Source: Rusavskia elegans (lineage: Eukaryota > Ascomycota > Lecanoromycetes > Teloschistales > Teloschistaceae). From it: 64,000 nt of DNA. The notes under the pieces were generated by a model, which saw only the letters and a program-made list of their open reading frames with translations, was not told the DNA's origin and did no database searches. The position numbers and the translations under genes were made by a program. How positions within the stretch are numbered: the first letter of the stretch is position 1; every line of letters starts with the position of its first letter. Below, in pieces: positions 11,455-24,900 of this stretch. Location of the stretch: the NCBI GenBank assembly GCA_011316305.1, contig SAUG01000058.1, forward strand, positions 496,001-560,000. The letters are read 5' to 3'.

Positions 11455-12120
11455 ATTCGTAAAATCTTTAGAATTTTAAATAAAATCTAAACTATTAAAT
11501 ATATTTTTAAATATTTTTAGTAAAAGAATATAGTATCTAATTATATTATATAATTTAAAAAATAGATACTATTAATAAAATAGAATAATAACGCCCTATA
11601 TATAAAATTTAGATAAAGATTTAAAAAGTAAATAAAAGACGAATTTATATATAATAGTCGAGTATATAATATACTAGATAATCTAATTAAAATATCTATC
11701 AATTTCGATAATAAACTATAAAAACGAGATATAGAAAAACGTTATAATAATAAACTATAAAGTAATATAGAACGTTATTCGGAACAGCTCTATAGGAAAT
11801 AATATTCGAATAAAAAATAGTCCGAAAGTAGCTAGTTTAGACCGATACTAATAGAACTGGACTTTATATAATAGCGATATAAAAGGAAAAATCCTAGAAG
11901 TAATAAAAAGAATAAAAATCCTAAAACGTACTATAATTATAGTAAACTAGGCTATTTCGCGAAAAAATATCGATTAAATAAAGTATAACGACGATAGTTT
12001 AACGCTATACTAAAGAAACCTAAAGACTAGTAAAAAATAATTTTAGAAAACGACGATAGTAGTTCTAAATTCTAGAAAACTAATTTAAATAAAGAAATTC
12101 TATTTATAGAAAACGATAAA
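11455..12120 (+). pseudogene. chromovirus gag remnant with erased zinc knuckle
   Basis: Frame-consistent remnants of gag lead to 11930-11973, which reads YYNYSKLGYFAKKYR. This is the CxxCxxxGHFxxxC zinc knuckle with every Cys (TGY to TAY) and the His (CAY to TAY) turned into Tyr. All four are RIP-type transitions. The frame is otherwise rich in stops and dead. Confidence 0.7.
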
Positions 12121-13589
12121 ATACTATAGAAAGCTATAATAAATAACGTTTTTCTATAAATATTAATAGAATTAACTAGAAGGAGAACCGCCTCTAGATA
12201 AATAATTATAGTAAAGGATATTCGACCAGCGTACCTTTAAGCCCTTTATAATAGAAAATTAGTAAAAGAAAGATTTATAATAATCTATAAAGAATTTAAA
12301 TAAATTTATAAAATATATATTAATTATAAATATCTATAAAATAATTAGTAGAATTAAAAAGTAAACGATATTATCGATATATTAGAAAAAAAATTAAGAA
12401 GTAATATTTCTAAAAATAAAATTATTTCTAAACCGATATTATAGCGGAGAAATATAATAATAGAAAGTTAATATATACTATTTAGTTAGACCGCCTACTA
12501 TAATAATAACTACGGGATCTATAAATCGGAAAAAAAAAAACCGGATAGTATTTATTAGAATTATATTAACGCGTTCTTATAATATCTATTAAAATCGAAA
12601 ATTAAAATATTTATAACTATTATAGATATATTATATATAGTAGATACGAATACTAGAAAAAATAATAGAAAAAAAATAGAACCTTTAATTAAAAACTCTA
12701 TAGATATATTTTATAATTAGATTATAAAAATAAAAAATATAAAAATATAAGTAATAATTCGAAGAAAAAAAAATTTTATAGTAATAGATATATTATAAGC
12801 GTATGACTTTATAGCCCGGAAAAAGTAATTTAATTTAGCTAGCTATATATATATATATTCGAAATTAAAATAATTGTCGAAACTAATAATAGATTATAGA
12901 AAGTTAAAGTATTTATCGATTTAAATATAACCGGAAATTTTATATTAAAAAATTTAGTTAAAAAGAAAAGGTTCTTTTAAATTAAAAAAAAAGATCTATA
13001 TAATTTAATAGTTATTAATAGAAATAAAATACCGAATAGAAATAGAAAAGTTATAAAAAAATAATACCGCGTTAAATAATAATTAACTAATAATGAAAAA
13101 ATTTTAGTTTAATATAATTAGATAGCTAGCTATAAAATCCTATTTAGATTTTTTTATTAAAAGATTATAATCTAGTAATAGACTAGAAAAAAAGAATATG
13201 TAGCTTTAAATAATATTTCTATATAGAAAATATTTAGTCTATACTAAAATAGAGATTTTAGATAAATAAAAAGTAGAATATAAAATACGAAATTATAGTT
13301 TTAAATAAAAATAGTTAAAAATTACTTAGATCCGACTTATTAGATACCGGTAGAAATAAGCTAGATTAATAAAATAGAAATAGAAAAAAAAATTATAAAT
13401 CTTTTAAAAACTATATACTATTTAATAAAAAATTAATAAAAAATCTATTCGAAAGAATTTCGAATAAATATAAAAATTAGATAAATTTATTTCGGAAAGA
13501 AATAACTATAGAAGTACTATTTAAATATTAAATATAAAATTATAAGATTAGATTTAAATCAGATAAATAACCTATATTTAAATCTATCT

Positions 13590-14810
13590 ATCTATTATCT
13601 ATAATTGAACTCGAAATATTTTATAAATATCTAGACGAAAATATAAAAAAAAGATTTATTAGAAAATTTTAATTACTAGTAGGATATCCGATCTTCTTTA
13701 TATTTAAAAAAGACAGAATATTCCGCCTATATATCGATTATCGAAAGCTAAACGATATTATAATTAAAAACCGATATCTACTACTAAATATTAATAAATT
13801 TTAGAATAGATTTTCTAGAATAAAATATTTTATAAAATTCGATTTTTAAAAAGTATATAATTTTATATAAATAAAAATCGGAAAAGAATAGAAAATAGCC
13901 TTTTATATATAATATAGTTACTATAAATATATAGTTATACTATTCGGATTTATAAATATCCTGGTAATCTATTAGAATATATTTAATAATATATTTAGAA
14001 AATATCTAAATATATTTATTATCGCCTATTTCGATAATATTCTAGTTTTTTTAAAAATATTCGAAAAATATAAGTAATATATTTGTAAAATTCTCGACTA
14101 TCTAAAAGGGAAAAATTAATATTTTAAATTAGAAAAATATAAATTCTATAAAAAAAAAAAATTTTCTAGAATTTATAATAGGGTATAATAAACTATATAT
14201 CGATTTTAGTAAATTAAAAACTATTATAAAGTAGGAAACGCTAATAAATATTAAAAAAATTTAAAATTTCTTTAGATTTATAAACTATAATCGAAAGTTT
14301 ATAAAAAACTATTTTAAAAAAGCTTTCGTTCTAATAGTATTAATAAAAGATATTATTAAATAGTATTAAAAAGAAAGAAAATAATAAGTATTCGAAGATT
14401 TTAAAAAAGAATATATAAAAAATCTAGTATTTAAAATATTTAATCCGAAAAAACTATTAAAAATAGAAATAGATTTATTAGATCTAGCTATAGATATATA
14501 CCTTCTATAATAATCTAATAGTAAATAGTATCCGGTAGTATATATATTAAAAAAATTATTACTAGCGGAATAGAGCTATAATATCTATAATAAAAAACTA
14601 CTAGCTATAATATTTATACTAGAATAATAGAAAGTATATACCGAAAGATTACTAGAATTAATAATTTTTATAGACTATAAAAATTTTCTATACTTTATAA
14701 CAGTAAAATAATTTAATAGAAAATAAATATAATAATCTAAACTTTTTAGTTAATAAAAATTTAAGATATACTATATTTTAGATAAAGAAAATAGAAAAAT
14801 AAACGTTTTA
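13590..14810 (+). pseudogene. chromovirus pol remnant: reverse transcriptase and RNase H
   Basis: One frame, broken only by stops, reads the Ty3/gypsy RT landmarks: an ELEIFYKYLDENIKKRFI-type lead, FKKDRIFRLYIDYRKLND, KYFIKFDF, KIAFY, then LFGF and YFDNIL near 14030, where functional enzymes have YLDDIL. A LEKYKFYKKK..FLEFIIGY block and a RIP-damaged RNase H region with KKLLAIIFILE follow. The active-site YxDD is lost. Confidence 0.8.
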
Positions 14811-14989
14811 AATCGAAGAAGTAATTATATAAAAATAAAAAAAGTTTTTGGTAATAGTATTTTTAAAATTAATAAAGATAGATTACTTTTAGTAAATTAA
14901 TATAAGATAAATATAATACTGCGTATATTTAGAGACGACTAAAAATAATTTCCTATTAAAAAAAGTAAACTATAAATACTAGATAATAA

Positions 14990-16070
14990 AATCGATAAAT
15001 ATATTAAAAAGTACTTTAATAAAATACTATAGAGATATCTAAACGTAATAAAAATAATATAACTTTTATAATAATAATACTAGTTTTCTAATATAAAGTA
15101 ATATTTAGAAATATATATTAAAAGATATTTTAGCTATTAATAAAATTAATATAGTATATATATTTATAATAGAAAAATTCTATATTAGAAACTACCGGAT
15201 TTATTATTTTAGATCGATTATTTAGATACTATAGACTACTAGGAATGTTAATAAATAATAGAAATAAACTTTTTACTTTAAACTATTAGAAAATCCTTAT
15301 TTCTTTATTTAGTATAAAGCTAAAGATATTAAAAGCTTTCTATCCGATAATAGATAAATAGATAAAATACTTTAATTAAATTTAAAAATAGTATCTAAGG
15401 TATTATATTAACGATATTTAAAATAATTAGGTTTTATTTTTATTAATAGTATATTTAGTATTTAAAATAAGAAAATTAAGTATAATAAAAGAAACACTAT
15501 TTTATATCGATAATAGAAGAAATCCGAATCTATTTAGATAGCTACTACTATATAAATTAGCGGAATTAGTAATTTAAAGAGTCGATATTTAAAAAAAAAT
15601 CTACGAAAATATCCTAAAAATATAGAAATATTCGGATAATTATTAAAATAAGAAACGAAAAATAGTACTTTAGCTAAAGAAAGGAAATAAAGTATATTTT
15701 TTTATAAAGAATCTAAAAATAAAGACTTTAAATAAAAAATTTAACTATATTAAAATCGGACTATTTTTAATTAAAGAAATTAAAAGATTTTAGAATTTTA
15801 AATTCGATTTATTTAAAAACGTTAAAATATATCCGGTATTCTATATATTTCCTTTAGAACTAGCCGATTCCGGAACGCCGTTATAATAAAAATTTAACTT
15901 TAAAATATAGGAAAAAAATACGTTTATAGTCGAAAAAGTTCTATAATAAAAGGGTTAGAATTATCTAATTAAATAGAAAGGTTATTCTACTTTAGAAAAT
16001 ATTTAGAAATCTAAAGAAAATTTAGTAAACTACTAGAAGACTCTATAGTAGTTTTACTAATAATAGACGC
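14990..16070 (+). pseudogene. chromovirus integrase and chromodomain remnant
   Basis: The integrase core is faint. The tail is clear: a KETLFYIDNRRNPNL block, GNKVYFFIKNLKIKTLNKK, then the GPF/Y-like module KIGLFLIKEI and YPVFYIFPLELAD. At 15925-16065 a chromodomain follows: VEKVL..KG.NYLIK.KGYS with its W positions converted to TAG. The chromodomain places the element among chromoviruses, which target H3K9-methylated chromatin. Confidence 0.75.
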
Positions 16071-16639
16071 CGAAATATTCTAAAAAGAATCCGGTAATTA
16101 TCTAAAGTACTCTAGGCCTATAGAAATAAACTAAATAAAAGACTACTAGAAGGATCTAAAGATTTAAATATTTCGTATTTTTTAATACTAGATACGTCTA
16201 CTATAATAGCCTTTTTAGTACGTTTATCTAATAAATCTATTTTTTAATAATATCGTATTTCTTTTATAAAAACGATATATATTTCTATCCGAGCTTTTTT
16301 TTAAATTTTATAAACTTTTCGGATACTTTTATATAATTTTAACTTTTTACTCTTTAAACGATTCTATTCGGATTAGATTATCCGATAAAAATATCTTTAC
16401 CTATAGTATAGATACTTGCTATATTTTCTAGAACGAATATAGATTTTATATACCTTTCTATATTTTATATAGATAGCGTAAACTTTTACTATAATATTAC
16501 TAAAGAGTTTAATAAAGTCGGTAGATTTACGACGATAGAGTATAGTATAAAAGAAAAGGAAAAAAGAATTTAAAATAGCGGGAAATAGATAAATTTCGAG
16601 AAAAAACTAAAAAAAAGGGAATAGTATTATAACTCTAGG

Positions 16640-17028
16640 CTAAATTCTATATTAAATCTAGTATTTAGTAGTAAAACTTTTAGTATATATTATATTGGGT
16701 TTAGTTATTTAGTTATTTAATTATATTTAGTATATTAATTATATTAATTATAATAAATATATTCAGTTACTTAGTAATATTTAGTATACTAATTATATTA
16801 ATTATATTAATTATAGATGATTTTATTATTTATATAGATTCTAAACTCGACGCCTTTATAGTTTATATTTAATTTATTAGTTATCGCTATATATTACTTT
16901 AGCAATTAAACTAATTTATTTTTAAATTAATTAAAATAATTACCCGTTATACTTTCGTTTATAGATATACCAATAAATCCAACCAATTTTTAAAAATACC
17001 AGACCTCTAGATAGTTCTATAATATTTA
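16640..17028 (+). repeat. 3' LTR of the chromovirus
   Basis: About 390 bp, matching the two halves of the 5' LTR. It starts near 'taggctaaattct' and ends at 'tctataatattta', where similarity to the 5' copy stops. Confidence 0.75.
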
Positions 17029-17420
17029 CGGGTAAAGCTATTGAATATATATATAATATATTGTTTTTAGAACGCGCAACGACGGTCTATAAAGAGAAAT
17101 CTTAAATAATACCGCGAAATAGCTAGAATTTATATAAATATCGCCGATTTAATTAATATAAAGCGTCTAAAACGTTGAAATCTATAGAAAGACTTTAATT
17201 TAATACTATTAATATTATTAATATAAATTCTATTAGTATAAAACGTTATATATACCGATTTTAATATATCCGCTTTCGATATTCGATATTATTAATATAA
17301 AATCCTAAAATAAAAAAACTAGTATAGAAGTTTTTTATAAACGTAAAAAGAAATTATTTAATAGTATTTTATTTATTATCTTTATCTATATAGTTTTAGT
17401 CCTACGGTCTAGAAATATAT

Positions 17421-17742
17421 TTAGATTGGCTGTCGAGTTTCGAACTCGAGTTAGCTAACCCGACCCGATCCGAAAAAACGTTAAATACTAGTATAAAAGT
17501 ATAAAGCTAGTATGACTTTTATACGATTTTACTAAAAAGATTCTAATTAATTAACTACGCTAGCTAGAGAGTCCGTAGTAAAACTAAATATATTACCTGG
17601 ATATATTACCTTTATTAAAAAATTGAAAGAATAATATATTAAATATATAATATAATCGAATCGGGTTCGGATCGGATTATTAAAATCGGATCGGATATTT
17701 GACGATTCGACGAAAATCCGACCCGAACCGGCCAGTCTAAAT
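17421..17742. mobile_element. short TIR element (MITE-like)
   Basis: About 320 bp flanked by inverted ends: 'tttagattggctgtcg' on the left, and on the right the reverse complement of 'tttagactggccggttc'. The inside has 'cccgacccgatccg' and 'tcggatcggatattt' motifs shared with fragments near 200-370, 21349-21490, 27650-27840, 28800-28960 and 31130-31210. There is no coding capacity, so it is probably a non-autonomous DNA transposon. Confidence 0.6.
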
Positions 17743-18889
17743 ATATTATAAAGTTCGATATTTTTAAATAATATCTAAATCCTACTTTATATCTAAATAC
17801 CTTTTCTTCTTTAAATACCGAATATATTTATTCTAACTACTATTTTAATAGAGTTATTTCGCTTTAATCGTATTTTAGCGGTCTATTTTCTTATATTATT
17901 TTCGAATAGTTTTAAAAAGTTCGGAATATATTTGCCGACGTTCTTTTTTTAACTTTTTATTAATAGTTATATATATTTACTAGAATGCTTTTTAATTTAA
18001 AAAGATATTAAACTCGGTAATAATTATCTATAATCGAGATAATATTAGTAGTATTTAATAGTAAAAATATATAAATTCTAACCTAGAATTCGCTTTATAA
18101 TTTCTTTAAAATACGCCAGAAATCCGATCGGTTTATTTAATATAAACGAGCCTAATCTTTAATTAGAACTACGGTACTACTAACGTTAATATAGGCCGAT
18201 CGGTCCTAACTAGTAAAAAGTATAGAAATATAGGACACGTAGCTTTTAATAGAAAGGTCTAGAAGGTTTTTAGATTAAAAGATAATTCATTAACTATCTA
18301 CTATTAAAATATTCGTTATTTTCGATAGATTATATAGTTTTTATATCGTTTATAAATTTTAAAACGATTTTCCTAGTACTTTTTACCCGGCGGTATTACT
18401 TGCTTCCTATATAATATCCTAGATACTTTACGTATAACCTGCGATAGAAGCGAAAATATAATAATACTATATATAATACTATATTTTAATTTAAACTAGC
18501 TACAGCGCGAAAGAAATTAATATAATAGACGTCGATTTATAGATTTTTATACGGTTAAATTAAAGTATTAAAACTATAGAGGAGTTTGAATACAATATAG
18601 TAGGCTCTAGAAAAATTAATTCTAAAAAGGTTTAATTTAATATCCTAGAATTTAAAAGTTAATAGACGTTATTATCGAGTAGAAATAGAATTACTACGCT
18701 ATAGCCGTAATCTATTCCTTTAATATCTATTTATTTATTATAGTATATCTATCTACCTACGCTAATATCGTATTTTAAATCTAAAAAAGGCGTCGATTAA
18801 AAGAAAACGAAGAAGTTCTAAAACGATGAAAATATTAATCGATAAAGCTAGCTGTTATATATCGATTTAAGATAATAATAATAGCTTGA

Positions 18890-19105
18890 TCTTTCTATAT
18901 AAATGGAAAGCTCTTCTATAAACAAACGAGCAAGGCTGAACGCTAGGCCTAATCGAGCAACGAATCCCGCCAATAAGCCGCGGTTGACGGGGCTTAGTCA
19001 GCGTATTAGTCAGCCGAAACCATCGGCCAATATCTTTATATTCACTGAGTTCCACATGAACTGCAAGCAATTCAAATGGTTTATAACACTAGCTTTCTAC
19101 TAGAA
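18890..19105. other. island of normal composition inside the RIP block
   Basis: About 200 bp with ordinary CA/TG content and balanced bases stand out in a long RIP-mutated stretch. Overlapping 66-67 codon frames exist on both strands, and neither shows a known domain. It may be a recent insertion or a unique sequence trapped between repeats. Confidence 0.5.
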
Positions 19106-21030
19106 TCTTTTCGTATTATTTTTAAGGCGTTTAGTATTAGATATATCGAATTGCGTAATCGGTATAATTATATATAAAGTAAAAGTATTTTTAATCGGCG
19201 TTAATATTAGACGCTGAAAATAGAATAGAAGATAGAAAGATAGTATAAAATAAAAGATAAAATAGCTTTAGATTAAATTTTTATCTCTAGCGTATTTAAA
19301 GTTTAATACTCTCAAGATTAACGATATTAATACTAATTTCTCTTTTACAAGATTTTATTTATATAAATAATAGTTTCTAAATTTTAATTTTTGCTTAGCG
19401 CTATAATTTAATCCATTTCTAAAAGCTTTTTTAACTTTAATAACTATATCTACTACTAATTTCTCTATATCTACGTATCCACGCCCTTTTATTAGCGACT
19501 ATAATAAAGAAATAGAACCTAATCCTTCTAAATTTCCTCGATACTAAACTAGAGTCTAATAATAGAAATAATAGTCTAGAAACGGATTTCGAATTATAAA
19601 AAAATTACGACGATGCTATTACTAACGCAGATATTTTTAATTCTTTTAAAAATTTATAAAATAGATTAAAAGAGGCTTCTATAAATATTTATACTAAAAG
19701 AATCTATAATAACTATATAGAATTCAAAAAAAAAATTTAGTATTTAATAATTTCTTTACTAATTTTCGTTCAGGCAGATCTAATTATTTAAAGATTTCTT
19801 CGAAAATTATTAAACCTTCGATTAAATTATTAATCCTACTAATTAAGTATCTAATTAAATCTATATCTAAATCTAAATATCGTATAGAATCTCGAATCTA
19901 AACGTTAAATACGAGATCTATCGGATATTAAAAAGTTATATCTTCTTCTATATATATAAAATACGTTCAGCTATTAGCTATCTATACGGTTTTATTAAGA
20001 TTAGAAAGTCGGATATATTTCGAAAAGAATATAATAATACTTGGAATAGAAATCTATCGCTATTATATTATATATTACGGTTTATAAAAAGTCTTTAATA
20101 TTAAAAGATATCTAATTTCTAATATATTAGTATAGATTTAAACTAAAAAAATTACTATTAACGCGCGTTTAATAAACGAATTAATTTTAAAGAGATTATA
20201 TATCGCTAACGAAAGATATAAAAAGGAATTTTTATTAAAAGCGAATTCTAAAAATAATAATAGGCTTCGTATATAGAAACGTCGAAGTCAGCGAATATTT
20301 ATATAGATAATATACGCTATTACGTTTCTCTATTTATTACGTTTTAACGAGATTTTATATATCTAAATCTATTATTTTTATATTTTTAAAAAAGAAGGCG
20401 TAATTAAACTTTCGTTTAATTTTCGAAAGATATACTAGCTCGGAGGTAAATTCTATTATTTTAAATACTAGAAAATCTAGAATTAAAATTTATATAAAAA
20501 TTAAACTATTCGTTTTCTATTAGAATAAAGACTAATTCTATCTAGATACGATTTATTTAAATCTACGTTAAATACGTATTTTAATATTTATATAAAATTA
20601 TCTATTTTATCTATTTAATATATATAATCAATCTTCGATAGAAAATAAATCTATAGTATATTTGTCTTTGAATATCTTTACTATATAGCTAATATAAATC
20701 TTTTAGGCTTTAGACGTTTTCATCGAAAATTTTTAAAATAATTTAATCGATATTAGTATAGATTCTAGTCTATATAGAATTTATTCCTTTCGAAAAAATA
20801 GTATTTAGTATTTATTAAACGAATTTAGATATAATAATCGTAAGTTATATAATTAAAGTAGATAAAATATAGTCTAAAATATTTTAATAATTATTCGATA
20901 TTTAATCGGATAGAACGATAAACCTATATAGAAGAGGAAAGATTTTATAAATTCGAAAACACGTATTAGACGTCGATATAGTTATTACGAAAGAATCTGC
21001 GAGTATACCTAGATATAATAAGTAGGAATT

Positions 21031-21348
21031 CAGCTAGTATAAAGCGTTTAAAACGTAAATAAAACGGTTTTATAGATAGATATAGGCCATATCCGCCTAG
21101 ATTTGCCCTAAACGTCTAAAAATTAATATTATTAAAGGGAATTTAGATGGTATAAAGCGTTTAGAATATAAATAAAACGGTTTTATAAGTAGATACAGGT
21201 CTTTCCTATAGTAATCTATCTAAATCCACCCCGAACGTTTTAAAATTAACGTTATTAAAGGGGATTTTGCTAGTATAAAACGTTTAGAACGTAAATAAAA
21301 CGATTTTATAAGTAGATATAGACTTTATCTATAGTAATCTATCTAAAT
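21031..21348 (+). repeat. tandem repeat, about 3 units of 113-123 bp
   Basis: Units start at about 21033, 21146 and 21269, each with a version of 'gctagtataaagcgttta' followed by 'cgtaaataaaacggtttta' and an 'aagtagatatag' block. The array ends at the TIR-like 'tagactggccgtcgggtcgg' at 21349. Confidence 0.75.
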
Positions 21349-21490
21349 AGACTGGCCGTCGGGTCGGATTTCGAATCCGGATTAGAGAAATCGACCCGAC
21401 CCGAATCGGTTTCGACTTTTTTAGGTATCGACCCGAGTCGGTTCCGGATCGAATCTAGGAACTCGGGTTCGACCTATTAAAACCGCTAAA
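21349..21490. repeat. TIR-element fragment
   Basis: It begins with the TIR 'tagactggccgtcgggtcgg' and holds 'cgacccgacccgaatcgg'. No opposite end was found, so the copy looks truncated. Confidence 0.5.
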
Positions 21491-21962
21491 ACCTCCTTTT
21501 CTATATTATAAATTCTATTCTTTTATTATTAATATAGTAATATATCGAAGTAATATATTTAACTAGGTCTACTATTTCTAGATATAGGTAACTAATTAAA
21601 TAGTTTAATAATCTTTTTTATATTTTTATCGTTTTCGGTTTCTACTTCCGCTTTTTTTTTTATATTCCTCCCTTTTTCTATATCTTTATCTTGATCTTTA
21701 TCTTGATTTTTATCTTTATTTTTATCTTTATTTTTATCTTCGTCCTAAGTAAGGTTGATATTTTTAGCTAAATTTTTATTATTTTTGAGTATAGTATTAT
21801 TCCATTTAATAGAATACCTTTTTACTACTTAGTTTTTATTATTAATCTCGACGATATTATTAGTATTTTCGTCTTCCTTTTTATACGGAGACTTGATAGC
21901 TACGTTAGCCGTTAAACAATAGCTAAATTCTTTAATAAACTTCGACTATTTTTATAGGGGTT

Positions 21963-24900
21963 TATAACGTCTCTATATATCAGAAGGCGTTACGTTCGAG
22001 TCTAGTTACAGTCGTGGACGTAGTCCGAACTACTAAATAGTAACTGAAAGGAGTCTAGTATAGATTATCGCGACTAATCCCGTACAGCCGTAAGGGTACG
22101 ATCGCGATATTATAAAGTATTTTCGTTACGAAAGTAATTAAAAGAAAAATAACTAAAAATATTTAATAAAAATATTAATAACTAATAAAAGAAGCTATCT
22201 AATAGAAATAAAAAGTAATATATATAGTAATAATAGCCGATAGTACCGACAGGTAGCCGTCCGCTAAAAGCCCTATTATAAAGATCGGCTATAGTAGCTA
22301 TAGACGGCTATAAATAATTAGTTTCGTTTAGCTAGCTAATTTTCTAGAATATTTCTATAGAGTTATAGATATAATACGGCCCTTTCTATAGCGTTTTTTA
22401 TCTAGCGTATTTTCCTTTTATAGAATATAAAAAGATTCTAATTCTATCTTTTTTTTTTTTTTCCTTTATTATCTTTATTATATATTTCCGAAAAGGAAAT
22501 CAATTAAAGTTCTTTTATCGTATTTAATTTAAAAGTATTATTATATCTTTTCTATATTCTCTATCCTTCCGAAATCCTTTAAAAGAATATAAGGTTAAAA
22601 TCAGTAGTAATATTTATAGTAAATATACTCGGATTTAGAAGTTTTACGATCTACTAATTCCTAATACTATTTATATATCTTCTTTCTAGTTTATATTCTT
22701 TACTAATTTCTATAGAAAAATATTTTAAAGATAAAAAGAATAAACTTCGGTCCGATATTTCGAATATTTTTAAAAAATATTCCGAAGTCCGCTATTATAT
22801 CGAATCCTTTCTAGATTTTAAAAAGAAAATTTGTAATTAATATTTTATCTAGAAATCGGATCTCCGCCGGCTTTTTAGAAAATAAAAATATTTTATTATT
22901 TATTATCGCGTTTTAGATAAATATAAAGGTAATTTTATTATTTAGAAATAACGTATCCTATCTCGTTTTAAAAAATTTAATAATCCGGTAGCGTTTTACT
23001 TCTCTATTAGTTTTATACTAGCCGTATAAAAAGCGTCTATTAAATCGGTTCCTAGTTTTAATTCGGTTAATATCGATCGGTTTCTAAAAAAATTTAACTT
23101 TTTTTAACCTCTAGAAATAACAAGTATTTAAAAGAAAATCTAGTTAAAGATTTCTTTTTTCTTTTACTATATTCGTTTCGAACTATATATCTATATTATA
23201 GATTATATCCGGATTCTCTAAAGTTTCTACTAACTTTTATTTTTTAGCTACTATTTTATTCTATAATAATAAAAATAGAAACTATTCGTCCTTTAATTAT
23301 ATATTTAGTATTAAATCTAGAGTTCGTTCGTCTAATTTTCCTACTAGTTCTAATATAAAGTTATACTCGACTCTTTCTATAGTCTTAATAATATTCCGAT
23401 AGAAATTCTTAATATTATTTATCTATAGTTCTTAGATTATTTTTTAATTTTTATTATATTTCGATATTAATTATATTAATAGATAGTAGTATTTTTTCCA
23501 GATTTTTATTTTCTATACTTCGCCTCCTTTTTTAAAAAGGTTATCGATTTTTCTAATCTATTTATAGTTCGTATTTAATATAATATCTAATTCTTTTTAT
23601 AAAAGATTTTTATACGCGAAAAGATATATTATTTCTAGTTCTATCATTCTTCCGACTATATTTTTTTATATTAATATTTTAAAAATTAATTCTTTCTATT
23701 CGTTTTCTAATACGACGTACTATCTAAAGCTTTTAATTATTATAAACTTTAATATTCCGATAAATCTATTTTTTATTTTAACTTTAATTTTCGTTATCCT
23801 ATTATTTTACTAGAGGTATTTTTAAATATATCCTTTAATCTAGTTATATAATCTTCTTATAATTTTATTCTTTCTTTTTCTATTTATAAGAGCTATTATT
23901 TTATAACTTTCGATTTTAATTTTAAAAGCTACTATATAAGGTTTTTCTATTTCGTATAGTTTAAATTCTATTATTAGTTTATTTTCGATTCTTTTTAGTT
24001 TCGTAGAATACTATTTTAACTTTTTTTAATCCGATAGATAAATAAGGTAATTATTTTTATAGTAGGCCGTCTAACTTTTAGTAATATATTTTCTAGCTTT
24101 ATTTTTAGATAATTTTTCTATTACTTCGAACTAGTATTTAGTTATCTCTATTAATTTTTTAGTTAGATAATATCTTTTAAGTATTCTATTTTTTCGTATA
24201 AATAATAAACTTTAGTCCGCGATCCTTTATTTTCGGTAGTATTAAATACTATTAGGTTTCCTTTAGGCTATTTTTTAGCAGGTTCTATTTTAATAAACGT
24301 TAATTTATCTAAATATAATTTATACTATCTAGTATCGATTCTAATTATAAACTCGATTAGAAATATAAGTAAATCTAGTTTTTTAATTGTTACTATAGCT
24401 TTTTGAATTCTTTTATAGAATTCTTTATAGAAGTAAACTTTTAGAGTTAAATCTTCCTAGTCCGTCTTATAAACTAACGTTTTAAACTAAGTAGTATAGA
24501 TAGCTATCGACTTCTACTACCTTAGAACTATTAGTTTCCTTTCTATTATTCTATCATTATTATTATCTCCGAAGGCATCGTTTACAGCTATAATTAAATT
24601 ACTAAAAATATAAAAAATCTACGATATTTTATCTTTTCTTTAATTCTCCGAATTATTAAAATAGTTTTCTATACGAGGCTATATCTAATTAAAGACTACA
24701 ACTCCTAGATATAATATTATAAATAGAACTTTAATTACTTTATTAAAAAACTAATTTACGTATAATACGAAGTAGATATTTATTTAAATAAACTATAGCT
24801 TTAAAGATCCTTTATTTCTTTTATAGATATTAGATATTACCGTTTTAATAGTATCGCTTCGATCTATAGAGTAGGATAACGAAACTAATATAGTAAATTA

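Larger units (their letters stand above)
8917..17028 (+). mobile_element. RIP-mutated Ty3/gypsy chromovirus (LTR retrotransposon)
   Basis: The direct LTRs at about 8917-10188 (interrupted) and 16640-17028 share long blocks such as 'aaatctagtatttagtag' and 'agatagttctataat'. Between them, in order on the plus strand, are a gag zinc knuckle (11930-11973), reverse transcriptase (13590-14060), RNase H (14500-14810), the integrase C-terminal module (15670-15870) and a chromodomain (15925-16065). This order defines a chromovirus of the Tf1/MAGGY type. Frames run far with many stops but few indels, so damage is mostly transitions. Two SINE-like copies sit between the 5' LTR and gag. No target-site duplication could be confirmed. 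Confidence 0.85.
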
